Of a stretch of 64,000 nucleotides of DNA, positions 21,260 through 30,720 are shown piece after piece. This DNA is from Lineus longissimus (taxonomy: Eukaryota; Nemertea; Pilidiophora; Heteronemertea; Lineidae). The notes beneath the pieces were generated by a model that was not told where the DNA came from, made no database searches, and saw only the letters and a list, made by a program, of their open reading frames with translations. A program made the position numbers and the translations under genes. The stretch's first letter is position 1, and every line of letters begins with the position of its first letter. The stretch is from NCBI RefSeq assembly GCF_910592395.1, contig NC_088323.1, positions 14,185,501 to 14,249,500 of the forward strand, read 5' to 3'.

Positions 21260-23643
21260 GACAATTAGTGTATCAATGCGCACCTTCTATGGGCATCCTT
21301 CCTACCGAGGACGTCCTCGGTTTTTTTGTAGTCCACGTTTTTCCGGGGCTTGACTAGGCTGACTCCACATTGCATAATATAACAGCAACTTTCAGCAACT
21401 GAAACCCCTTTAAATGATGTAGTGCGAGTTCAGCCGGCCTTTTCAGCAAGCATCACCTATTGCAGGAAGTTAACAGCATTATCAACCTTTTCGGAGCATG
21501 AGACCTCGTTAAATAATGAACTGAGTTTGGAGGTCACCATTAGGAGAGAGTTGGGACACACTCAACCCAGTCTGATTTCACCTTTAAAACAAGATTTGCA
21601 ATTCTTCGTTTCAACTAAGCTATTTCTCCGGTCCAGGTTTTATACCTAACCCAACTTATTTCTTGTTTTACAAATCTCTTTTCTCATTTCACAAATTTCA
21701 TTTCTCACTTTACAGGATTTCATTTCTTGATTTCTTGGTTTACAGACACCCAACTACATGTATGTCCTCTGTTATATTGTGAAATGTGCGTTTGGTCAGT
21801 GACCAGACCCTCACGACTATGTCGACTATCGCTAGCGGCAGTGGACAAAAAGCTGGTACACGTTAGTATCAATCAATTTTCCTTTACTGTGGCATCAGAA
21901 GGAACACGTTGCATCCTTCCTGGTAGAGTCAACCAACAATACTGGATGATGTCCCCCACTTCTTCGTCATTCCCCACTATAGTATCTTTCCAATCAGTTC
22001 TGGTGAATGTTTCTTTCGTTCCTTCAGGTCACGATCAGCCCCCCTTCGCAATCAGATCACATACGGCAACTTTCCTGTATCCCGCCTTTAATTATTCGGC
22101 CAATTGCCAGTTATCAATCCGAAGAGATCCTTTCCGAGCTCATACTCATACACGGCAGGCTTTCTCTATCTCTTCTCTCATCAATACATATTGGTGATGA
22201 TATGTAGGCCCTAAACTATTTAGTGTTGTACTCCTTATGGTAAGTTGGAACGTTGGTGGGCAGCCAGATGCAGCTTAATGACTGGACATCTGGTGCACAG
22301 GCAACGCTTTCCGAGAGCATATTCTACTGTTTGATGGTTCGTTGGAGGAAGCTGTTGCTATTTATAACACCAAGAAAGATTTGATTCGTAAGACCATTTT
22401 TTGAGATCAACTGTATATTTTCATGAGTCTAGCTTGCGCCCTACCGTGTATTCGTCAGGACTGAGGAAACGTACTACAACAAACGATAAAAGAGTACAGT
22501 AATTACACAATAAACAAGATAAGAATGAAAAAAGAGTAATAAAAAGGCCACCGGTAACGGTCAAAACAAATAACCTCAGTGGAGACACATTGCGGCCAGC
22601 AGGGTAAGGCCTACAGAAAGGCGAGTAAACAGGAAGGTCCTGGTTAGGTGCTAGTTTATTGGAGGATACCACAAAACTGGTACCATAGGAAAAGTAAATG
22701 CTACTTGATGTAGCTAAAAACAGAGAGTACTCAAAAATTACATAATAATGCAAGCGAATTAAAGAAGACAGGTAGGCATAAAAAGGCCTATTGGTAGTGA
22801 GTGAGAAATACCTTGTCCGTCTTTGAGACAGTGTAATTTTGCAATGAATTTAGCTATTTATACCTTCCATTCTGTAGGTTTGTTGTCAGTGTCTGTGGGC
22901 CATCCTCTGACTCTTTCCGGGCCACTCTTGTTGGTGTTCTTGAGGGATGCCCATGATGTTGTCAACAATTCTGTACATGAGGACGAGTGAATATTGGTGT
23001 CGTCGCTCTTCTAAGGTATCCCACTCGAGTGCCTTAATCGTGACTGGCTAATTCAAGTTCAATTCTTTTATTACTCTAAAACGCCCACTAGGGGCCAACA
23101 GTAACATAAAATAATCAAAAAATATTCAACATAAAATGGCAGGGTACAGTATACACGGAACCAAAAAAATATCACAAAGATTTGAATGCAAAATTAAAAT
23201 TTAATGGAAATCAGGACAATATTATGGAGTTACAAAGTTTAAAGAACTCACTGATTATCTCAGCTGAGGGAGGTGAAGGATATTTGGCAATGTGGAACGT
23301 TACTTTGTTGATCATGTAACGATTTTTAATGGCAAAATGATAAAACATTGCGATTTTATAGCAAACTTCTTCACAAATATTGTGATGGTCGCAAAATGTT
23401 ACATCAAAAACAACTAGACAAACCGATCAAAGCTGTTTTTTTATTAATTGAAGATTAGCTAAATGTTTACTTCTGAAGCAGTTCAATTTTGCAAAGATCT
23501 GACGTCGATTCGATGCCGAATTGGCGGCTACCTGGGGGGTGGGGGGGGGGGGGCAAGCTTTCATTTAGGCGGATAGTCAAATAGGCGGTTAAGAGGGTCC
23601 TCTTTCAGAAAAGTAATGGCAGTTTATAGTGGGGTCCTCTGTT
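21260..23643. other. 2.4 kb without a recognised gene (copy A)
   Basis: A 156-codon plus ORF (21727-22197) is open, and its copy B counterpart (61669-62136) is also open with one codon deleted. It has no motif, no plausible upstream context and unusual composition, so it is not called as a gene. The palindrome GAGGACGTCCTC is at about 21304. A G-run of about 18 is at 23536. Nothing else was recognised. The copy B equivalent is 61215-64000. Confidence 0.5.
23536..23553. repeat. Poly-G run (copy A)
   Basis: GGGGGGTGGGGG... homopolymer. Copy B has a similar run at about 63937-63955, after which about 40 bp present in copy A are missing. Confidence 0.9.
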
Positions 23644-23815
23644 AAAGTTGATGGGGGTGGTGTCAACGCTTAAAAGGGCTAGGATGGTGTAGGAGGACCA
23701 CTATTAAAAGTTGGCGCGTGTCTTGAAAAAGAAGGGACTTTTGGGAAATCGAATAAAATCGCTTCCGTATGACGCTTCCCTGTGGATTATGGCACCTCAA
23801 AATTCCAATACATTA

Positions 23816-23987
23816 GGCCGAAGTTACATAGACCTCATTCGTTCATTTCCCAGGACTCATTTTCCCCTTTTGCTTTCATTCCCCTGTGAATGCACGGCCT
23901 TGTGGCGTGCATTCACCGAGGAATGAAAGAAAAACCCGGAAAGTGACTCGTGGTAAATGAACGAATGAGGTTTATGTAACTTCGGCC
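23816..23987. mobile_element. Hairpin MITE, 172 bp, with TTA duplication
   Basis: The inverted arms begin GGCCGAAGTTACATAGACCT at 23816 and the complement ends at 23987. TTA flanks both sides (23813-23815 and 23988-23990). The centre shares TGCACGGCCTTGTGGC with the element at 8158-8330, so the two are one family. The three-base TTA target and GGCC/GGCT ends suggest mobilisation by a PIF/Harbinger-type transposase. Confidence 0.85.
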
Positions 23988-24250
23988 TTATACGCAGAAT
24001 TGATAGGGATACGTCATGCGGGAGCATTTATGATTGGTCCAAAGTCCCTCGATTATGAGTTATTCCACTGTAAGAAGATGATTTTGGTACGATTCTATGT
24101 TGTAAGTCCACTGTTACCGTATCCTTAATAAATGCAAGCATTGTCGCCCACAACATTAATTAATAGTTTGTTGTTCTCTGTTGTGTCGTAATTTTTTCTC
24201 CCCAAAAGCAAGTATTTTTCTTTGGCAAATAATTAGGGTTAGGGTTAGGT

Positions 24251-24358
24251 CCTCAAAGTGCATGTTTTGGGCGTATCACGTGTCAATTCCATATACAGCA
24301 GAGGTATGACACTTTATAATGTGGCGTCCTCGATCTGCACCACATGCACGTAAGAATG
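24251..24358 (+). repeat. Direct repeat, uninterrupted copy
   Basis: This 108-bp segment (CCTCAAAGTGCATGTTTTGG to GCACGTAAGAATG) recurs at 25449-25784, where it is split by 225 bp. It is preceded by a short GGTTAGGGTTAGG run (24236-24249). Confidence 0.85.
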
Positions 24359-24719
24359 AACGAGCTATAAGATCGATGACACACTGATGAAACTTTTATT
24401 AAATTTGAGTGTCTCTACTCTTTTCAGTGGCATTGTTAACCAAATAGTGCTCGCCCTTGGTTGAACATTCGCAAAAATCCACTGGAAGGGTGAGATAAGG
24501 CAGTGTCCTCCGTTTGTATGTTTCCTGCGGCAGGTGTGCAGGAGAGGGTAGATCGTCCTCAATGCTCAGTTAATAAGTAAAATTTGTGACCCACACAGAT
24601 AGAGGTAATTTCATTGATGCATCATGGTTTACAGGCGCCGAAAAAAGTGCATCACCTGGTATATATAAAATGAGGACGTTCTGAATAAGTTCGCGTTGTA
24701 ATGGTGAGGAATCTGAGCT

Positions 24720-25297
24720 TTGTATTGAATTGAATTGAAATTGAAATGTACATTCATATACCGCAAAATCCAAATTTTGCTCTAATGCGGTGTTTCAAAA
24801 TATCGTCTGAACAGATAGGTTTTTAGCTCGCACCTGAAAATAGCAACAGTCTTAGCCTTTTTAATCTCAATGCTGAGCTCATTCCAAAGTCTGGCCGCCA
24901 GTACAAGGAAGCTCCTGCCACCGTACGTCTCCAGGCGATACCTGGGGATCCTCAGGAGACATTTGTCTTCGGACCTCAGGGATCGCCCAGAGTCACAGGA
25001 TGGGAGGAGCTCGGATATGTAAGCAGGGGCAAGTCCGTTTCTTGCTTTGTATATGAGGAGAATTGTCTTGAACTCTTTACGTTCACGGATTGGTAGCCAA
25101 TGTAGACTTCTCAGCATGGGGGTAATATGTTCACGTTTACGCGTCCCTGTGATTACTCGCGCTGCGTGATTCTGAACCTTTTGTAGCTTATCAAGTACAT
25201 TTTCATCGGCACCAACGAGCAGGCTATTACAATAATCCAGTCTGGATATGACAGTTGATTGCACTAGAAGTTTGTACTCAATTCCCAATCTTTGCAA
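24720..25297 (-). pseudogene. CR1/L2-type LINE, ORF2 C-terminus and 3' end
   Basis: A 171-codon open frame on the minus strand (25297-24782) reads VISRLDYCNSLLVGADENVL, then VQNHAARVITGTRKREHITP, and ends in ARLWNELSIEIKKAKT and FRCELKTYLFRRYF. These are the conserved C-terminal signatures of CR1/L2-type endonuclease-reverse transcriptases. A run of ATTGA-type repeats at about 24722-24745 may be the 3' tail. It is 5'-truncated at about 25320, so this is a dead-on-arrival insertion. The catalytic palm is not present. Confidence 0.9.
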
Positions 25298-25448
25298 ATG
25301 CCATCGTGTGAAATCTAACGTTTTTTTCTACTATGCATGTTTTCCTTATACCTCTTCTACACGATTTAAAAGGCGTTTACATAGGGAGCAAAATCAACAA
25401 AGAATCGAGGACACACACCAAAACGAGGACGTCCTCGCTTGGAAAAGT

Positions 25449-25782
25449 CCTCAAAGTGCATGTTTCGGGCGTATCACGTGCCCATTCCATATACAGCAGA
25501 GGTATGACACCTTACTTAGTACCCAGTTTTGTAGATTCCTTCTTTCTAGTATATGGGTCCCCGTCGCCAAGGTAATGGTTGGTTTGTTGCCAATTTTCCT
25601 CTGGTGGTGCAGATCGACCATTAATAATCCAATCGGAAGGTCATACACATTGTACACTGCCTTTTGTTATTGTATGATCGACCACAGTGGTGAAGAACCC
25701 CGAGACGTTTATGCATAAAAGCGAGGACGTCCTTTGAAATTATAATGTGGCGTCCTCGATCTGCACCACGTGCACGTAAGAA

Positions 25783-25784
<2 letters not shown>
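25449..25784 (+). repeat. Direct repeat interrupted by a 225-bp segment
   Basis: The two halves of the 24251-24358 segment flank 25515-25739, with TTA on both sides (25512-25514 and 25740-25742). This looks like an insertion with a TTA duplication, although no inverted ends are visible. The insert includes GAGGACGTCC near its right end. Confidence 0.7.

Positions 25785-25814
<30 letters not shown>
25785..25814. repeat. (TG)n microsatellite
   Basis: About 14-15 uninterrupted GT units directly follow the 25449-25784 repeat. Confidence 0.95.
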
Positions 25815-25816
<2 letters not shown>

Positions 25817-25986
25817 GGTTTGGTTGTTTTTTTGGTTGTTTGTTTCTTTATGGCTATTTTGCATATTACACTTCACTGTTAGTTATTAATCTTTCGTAAT
25901 CTGTTAGGAGGAATCAACATAAATATACATACATATTTATTGTATTTCCATATCTGGTTTTCGACAGTATGTCTGTCTTGTTTCAG

Positions 25987-26085
25987 AACGGCTTCACGGC
26001 GCTAATGATCGCCTCCCAATTCGGTCAGCCTGATGTCGTAGATGTTCTATTGAAAGGTGGCGCAGAGGTTGACAAAGAGGAAAAG
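25987..26085 (+). CDS. Single-exon ankyrin repeat (33 codons)
   Basis: TTTCAG (25981-25986) precedes and GTAAC (26086) follows a 99-bp open segment coding exactly 33 residues. The sequence reads NGFTALMIASQFGQPDVVDV followed by LLKGGAEVDKEEK. It fits the ankyrin consensus (G.TALM.A...G...VV..LL..GA.V) including the TALM helix start and the GA turn. One exon equals one repeat, with both introns in phase 0, as in multi-ankyrin genes built by exon duplication. It would be an internal exon of a larger protein-protein interaction gene, whose other intact exons are not in this window. Confidence 0.85.
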
Positions 26086-26219
26086 GTAACACACCAAAAC
26101 TTCCATTCATCTTAACTTAGCTTTCTAAATCATAAGATAACAAAGCATTGTATATTATTGTTGAATGAGATAACTAGTTTTAATCACTTAAAATCATCAA
26201 CACCTCAGGAACCTGTATT

Positions 26220-26660
26220 CATGACGCCTTCTTAATAGAGCTTAGTGAGCGTTTACGTTTTACTTGGTGGTTCTTAGCGAGTTGCGTCATATTCACGAAG
26301 CATTCGTAACTTCAATCGATTTCGTAAGTCGTCGCTACTAGCCCTACGTGAGGTGTTTTTGATTTCGTAGCATTTTCTATGGAGGTTCTTCACGTGACTT
26401 CACGGCGTGACGTTTTGATGGCCACCTGTCAATGCATTTCCTTTACGTCGTGACAGGGTGTGACGGCCAATATGGCAGTGCAAAACAATACTCTATATTT
26501 CTACGTTAGATGGCGCGCCGATCGAATCTGACTTGACACTAGGTGGCAGCAGCTGACGGGTATAAAAAGATAAACGAAATGTCCGCGATCGATAAATTTG
26601 AACCCGCAATTCACACACTCTGTGACCAAAACATAAGAGAAAAGTATCATAATTATGCAA
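26220..26660. other. About 440 bp inserted between ankyrin units, no gene seen
   Basis: The intron text shared by the ankyrin units ends at CACCTCAG (about 26211), and the next unit's sequence starts at about 26679. The intervening stretch has several CACGTGA/GTGACTTCACGG and TACGTCGTGACAG words in both orientations but no defined inverted ends. It may be an insertion that also removed the first half of the second unit. Confidence 0.35.
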
Positions 26661-26678
26661 AAGATTGTTGATACACAG

Positions 26679-26729
26679 GTCGTAGATTCTCTATTGAAAC
26701 GTGACGCAGAGGTTGACCTAGGGGAAAAG
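26679..26729 (+). pseudogene. Half ankyrin-repeat exon
   Basis: Seventeen codons, VVDSLLKRDAEVDLGEK, match the second half of the 25987-26085 exon and are followed by GTAACACACC. The following intron sequence matches that of the first exon for about 130 bp. The first half of the repeat is replaced by unrelated sequence, so the unit is truncated. Confidence 0.75.
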
Positions 26730-27289
26730 GTAACACACCGAACGTCCCATTCATCCTACCTTAGCGCTCTAAAATCGTAAGATAATAAAGCGATGTATGT
26801 TATTGTTGAATGGGATAACTAGTTTTAATCTCTTTCGATCATCTACACCTCAGACTCTTATCCATTTATATATTTCGATATTTGCTTCTCGATAGAATGC
26901 TCATTAGATTGTTATATACATTAACATGACTGTATACATGTAGCACTGCCGCTGTCCAAAGAGGAAAACAATGGCCATTTTAAATCCTGTGGCGCCTCGA
27001 AAGTTAAAGTTCCAAAAAGTCAAAGAGGTAAACATATAAGGTCACAATTTGCAATGTCCATTAAATCTTGGTAAGAAGCTACGACTTGTTATCCAAAGTT
27101 TAACATTGTAGATACTTCCTGACCAGTAGAATATATCGATAATTGCGGTGATTAATTAATCAAACACCGCGTTTGTGTTATTCGATCATTCACATGAGGT
27201 TTATAGCTCACAGTTTTCGGTGGCGTTACAGCAGTGCAAAAACATGAACAAACAAACCGCATGTAATCACGAATTGCTATCGTACAATG

Positions 27290-27715
27290 CTGTCGTGACT
27301 TCTGCTCAAAATTATCAAAAACTGACGCCGTTAACGACAGTCTGCAGACTCAACTTAACGGGTTAAAACACGAGAACAGCGTCCTTAAGTCTCAGTTAGA
27401 CAAAAACAACTGAGAAATCTGTAAAATAAAGGGAATAGGAAACCAAAAAGCTCAGAAAACAGAGTAATGAGCATATATAACTCACTAAGGCGAGACGAAA
27501 TCAAACTTGAATTTGAACGTAAGCAAGGACATTCGGGTGTCTCGAAACTTCGTAATGATCTGAAGCAACTGAAAGTAGACGTCAGTACGATCGAGATGCC
27601 AGAGACGAGAAGGGATTTAAATGACATTCGGAAAATGCTGGGTCAACTAACTTTTCACAGGGGCCAGCTCCTGCACTCTATCACTCGTGGAGTGACCACA
27701 TGCATGTATTTATAA
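27290..27715 (+). pseudogene. Possible coiled-coil protein remnant
   Basis: One frame (about 27319-27408) reads DSLQTQLNGLKHENSVLKSQ, a leucine-heptad pattern, then a stop. A second frame (27467-27715) reads LRRDEIKLEFERKQGHSGVS and KLRNDLKQLKVDVSTIE, also helical and charged. It resembles ORF1-type coiled coils of some retrotransposons in pattern only. No definite family or intact gene. Confidence 0.25.
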
Positions 27716-28157
27716 GGAGGCTTGGGTTATCTGTTCATATGATTACAAGAAGCAAACTCAAAATGTTAAGTGTTCATCATCATAATTATGCGAATGAAAA
27801 AAATACATTTGATAGCCAGTGACGTCATCGATATTTATGTTGATTGTCAGTAACTAATCACAGAGCTTTTATTTTTTGATGTTTCCAGGGGTTAATTATA
27901 GAGGACCACCGGGAGTGGGGAGCTCATTGACCCCTGGAAATAGAAGTTGTATAGGCCTCGGCTCCACATCATTGGTATTCACCTGCTATGAACAAGCGTT
28001 ATAAAGTATTGTTTCTTGTAGTCCCGCGAGAGGTGGAGACGGTTGCGTTCTGTCTCTCGTCCTCAAGCTGGCCATTCGAATATAGTTGATTAACCGAGAC
28101 TTACCTGTAAGTTGAAGGTTGATTGTAATTCTATCGAACTATCAATCACGAGCGGCA

Positions 28158-28367
28158 TCACATGAGATGCGCGTAGTAGACCTGCAGTCGGCCTACTGCC
28201 CCAGCCACGCTAAATACCCACCATGTGAGTTCTGCCTTGGCCCCATCTGTCAAGCAAGTATTTTTGTCATAGTCGCCAGTTTGTAATTTGAGAGCCTGCA
28301 TCTTATTAGCTTCCAACTGTCCGTAATAAAGTGGGCCATACATCACCCCGGGGAACCAAGGCACCAA
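28158..28367 (-). pseudogene. DIRS RNase H start
   Basis: This continues the RT in a second frame: FPGVMYGPLYYGQLEANKMQ then LTDGAKAELTWWV. This is the DIRS RNase H linker (FPGVxYGPLHYRxLE.. then L...A..EL.WW). It ends at 28158 without the rest of RNase H or the recombinase. Confidence 0.8.
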
Positions 28368-29113
28368 AGTACCGATATCTCAGTAAGTAATCTTATAGTA
28401 GGCCTCTCTTTTCTAAGTAGGCTTGTGCATATGGCTTTGACCTTTTCCACTTTCTCTGGTGTGAGGAAAACCGCAATAAGTATTGAGTCAAATATGAATC
28501 CAATAAATTCCCTTTGTTGCATTGGTGGCCAACTTGACTTAATGGGATGGAGAATTAACATGTGGTCAGCTAGTATTGTAGTAGCCATCATTGCACTTCT
28601 GGCACATGCCAGTGTCATATCTTGCTTCAGCCGCAGATCGTCAACATATATGACCGATGGGATACTTTGCTGCCTTATGCGTGCCATAATCGGTTTCATT
28701 AGGTTTGTCCATACCCTTTGACACGGGCCAAGCCCATTCGGGGAGCATGTATACTGAAATAATCTTCCATTCCACTCAAACATTAAATATCTTTGTGAAT
28801 TTCTGTGTCTAGGTACACTATAATTCGCATCTTTGATATCAATTGTGCATTGATAGCAACCAGGCGTCATCAAATCTGCAACGGTCTTAAGGCCCTCCAT
28901 TTTAAAATGGACATACATCAAATGCTTGTTCAACATCGAATGATCTCGGATCATTCTATATGTTCCATCCTTCTTTGGTCTCTGAAAAATTCGGGAAATA
29001 AACTGTATGGGCTCTTGGTGGCATTCTATTATCACTTTCTTCTCCAGCAGATATCTAATTTCGCCGTTAATGGCATCAGTTACCTCTCTGTTAAATTTTA
29101 TTTGGGATTGCAC
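28343..29113 (-). pseudogene. DIRS reverse transcriptase
   Basis: A 256-codon open frame covers most of an RT: FISRIFQRPKKDGTYRMI (motif 1-2), HFKMEGLKTV, CTIDIKDANYSVPRHR with the first catalytic Asp, FQYTCSPNGLGPC, and the YVDDL box (VIYVDDLRLKQD). FIGFIFDSILIAVFLTPEKV follows. The wording and the PNGL segment are characteristic of DIRS/Ngaro rather than LTR elements. The catalytic YVDD is intact. The frame is lost near GSPG before the RNase H part. Confidence 0.9.
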
Positions 29114-29446
29114 CCTTGTTTGTCGAGGCGGATCTCCATCAAACTCAAACTGGTAGCCTTGATAATATTGAGGAGAAAAGGATCAGATGTTGATTCCTTC
29201 CAGTTTTCAAAATAATGTCGTATTCTACCTGCTTTAAAATAGCGAATATCGGCCTCCGATTTTCTAACGGTTTGCTCAATGAACTCATTGAGTTCTGCAT
29301 AATTAAAGGAAGTTGTATTGGTCAATATCAAGCTTGGAAGTCTTTTGAGGACCTACCTGATCTGGTAAGCGTTCTGTCTTTACTTTCCGTCCTCCCGTTT
29401 CTTCTTGTTATGGGAGTAGGGCTTCTTTTCCCTTCCACCTTGGAAC

Positions 29447-29978
29447 TTACCACGGTATTGTCGACGGGATTGGTAACTCTTGTGGCCGTGATGGAAACTC
29501 TTTGCCCGCGGCTTCTACAAGTAGTTTTTTGACAAAGAGTATGAGTCTTTCGTCACCTCCTCGACCTGTTTGGCCTCTTTTATAGCCTTTGATATGTCGT
29601 CGCCAAATAATTTGTTGGTAACATGGATTATTCCTGTTTGGCAAAAGCTTTGAAACTTGGCCCTGAGACCTGGCTTTATTGCTTCCCTACGTTTTATTGA
29701 GAGCTCCTGGTTTGCGTACACAAGAAGAGCCAAAGCATCGGAAGCGATTTTGACTTTTTTCTGTTTGTCAATTTTCTCTTTGAGAATTGAATCTGCGATG
29801 CTAACCTAGCCACTGCGGCAGCAGCTTTGTTAACTGCCTTCTGGATATAAAATAGGCGGACATCACGCGATCGGGCAACAGCAGTGATCTTTGTCATTAT
29901 CTCATCCTTAAGCTTTGGGGTTTCTAACGCCCCACAGTTTTCCGGAAAGGGATAAAGTTGTTCCTTCTCCATCGCCAT
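29447..29978 (-). pseudogene. DIRS gag-like region
   Basis: Overlapping minus frames read LARSRDVR-like and LLVYANQELSIKRREAIKPG, then VTNKLFGDDISKAIKEA and VEAAGKEFPSRP. The last-but-one segment matches the (V/A)TxxLFGDDLxKxxK motif common in DIRS gag-like proteins. It is split over three frames (29978-29694, 29733-29515, 29644-29447). Confidence 0.7.
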
Positions 29979-30182
29979 ATCTTTGGTCTTCCTCAGGCGA
30001 ATCGATTGTTCACAATTTCTGCCAGTTTATTTTCTTTCATTGTAGCAATGCGAAAATAAAGGTAATTTTGGTTAGGTCCGTCCTTTGTTATGACCAAGTA
30101 GCTTCTAGAGTGACTCAGCCACTCACTCTCTTGATTACAGCAGCCGCCTCAGCGCCACCACGCGGGGTCTATTGGTATTAGG

Positions 30183-30720
30183 CTAAGTAGCTTCGCGCGA
30201 TATGCACCATTCTGGGAAAACTCAATGAGGAAGTATGCTCATTAGCATAATCTATTCTTAGCTCCAGCTCGAGGTAATCTTGCGCAGTGTTTCTTCGGGC
30301 CGGATACATTGTGGTGGAAAACGTTTAGTACAAAGAACGGCTGGCTTGCGCCAGATGAATAAGTGAAGTAAGTCTGGCTTCGCGCGTGACTACTGTCACA
30401 GAAATGACCATTACAGAGACTCTGTGACGTAGGCATATACTTAATAGAAGAACCATGCCGTCCCGAGTTTCGCGCTATATGGACCATTCTGGGAATACTC
30501 AATGAAGAAGGTATGCTCATTAACATAATCTATTATGAGCCCCTGCTCGAGATAATCTGCGCAGTGTTGCTTTTGCCCACATACATCGTGCTGGAAAACG
30601 TCTCGAACAAAGAAGGTCTGACATGCGCCAGACTAATAAGTGAAGAAACTCTGGCTGCGCGAGACATCTGTGATCAAAATGACCATAGCAGAGACTCTAG
30701 ACTGTGACGTAGGCATATAT
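30183..30720. repeat. Pair of about 250-bp direct repeats upstream of the DIRS element
   Basis: Unit 1 (about 30189-30445) and unit 2 (about 30468-30720) share TTCGCGCGATATGCACCATT or TCGCGCTATATGGACCATTC, TATGCTCATTA(G/A)CATAATC, GAATAAGTGAAG-like text and CTGTGACGTAGGCATATA. They are about 20% different by eye. They may be terminal or promoter repeats of the DIRS element or an unrelated tandem. Confidence 0.7.

Larger units (their letters stand above)
15060..21260. repeat. Diverged satellite with about 340-bp higher-order unit (copy A)
   Basis: Units of about 110-120 bp share AGTTTGCATGTGAAA, preceded by AGGACTGTCCTC-like and followed by CATTCTTTGATTACTC- or CACCCTTCTTCAGTTTTGC-like text. 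Three subunit types alternate, recognised by what precedes AGGAC: CTTGCACAAACCCATGCAAA, TTAGCAGATATC, and AATTTGCAGATATCGAGTCA. Type-1 starts fall at about 17373, 17772, 18110, 18450, 18890, 19170, 19470, 20405, 20690 and 21045, so most spacings are 280-440 bp. Units are heavily diverged and non-coding. An insertion-like block interrupts at about 15915-16735. Confidence 0.8.
1..23643. repeat. Copy A of a >23-kb direct duplication
   Basis: Position 1 aligns with 38164, and the match runs in the same orientation to 23643, which aligns with the last base of the window. Sampled blocks differ by roughly 1-3% by eye (for example about 1 change in 300 bases around 15.1 kb and about 10 in 400 around 0.2 kb). 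Long indels are listed separately. The copy begins before the window. Either a segmental duplication or two heterozygous haplotypes assembled in tandem would give this picture. Confidence 0.95.
28150..30180 (-). mobile_element. DIRS-type retrotransposon, partial
   Basis: Minus-strand gag-like region (29447-29978), RT (28343-29113) and RNase H start (28158-28367) are in the DIRS order. The tyrosine recombinase expected downstream (below 28150) was not found, so the element is 3'-truncated. A pair of about 250-bp direct repeats lies immediately upstream (30183-30720). Frameshifts separate the coding parts. Confidence 0.8.

Noticed and set aside
21727-22197. 156-codon ORF, open in both copies
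   Set aside because: The copies are nearly identical, so openness is not evidence of selection. There is no motif, promoter or splice context.
24233-24250. Interstitial telomere repeat
   Set aside because: Only about two and a half GGTTAG units, too short to mean anything.
27900-27960. Possible terminator or regulatory hairpin (TTTCCAGGGGT ... ACCCCTGGAAA)
   Set aside because: An 11-bp inverted repeat with a ~40-bp loop is present, but its context gives no function. It could be part of DIRS end sequence.
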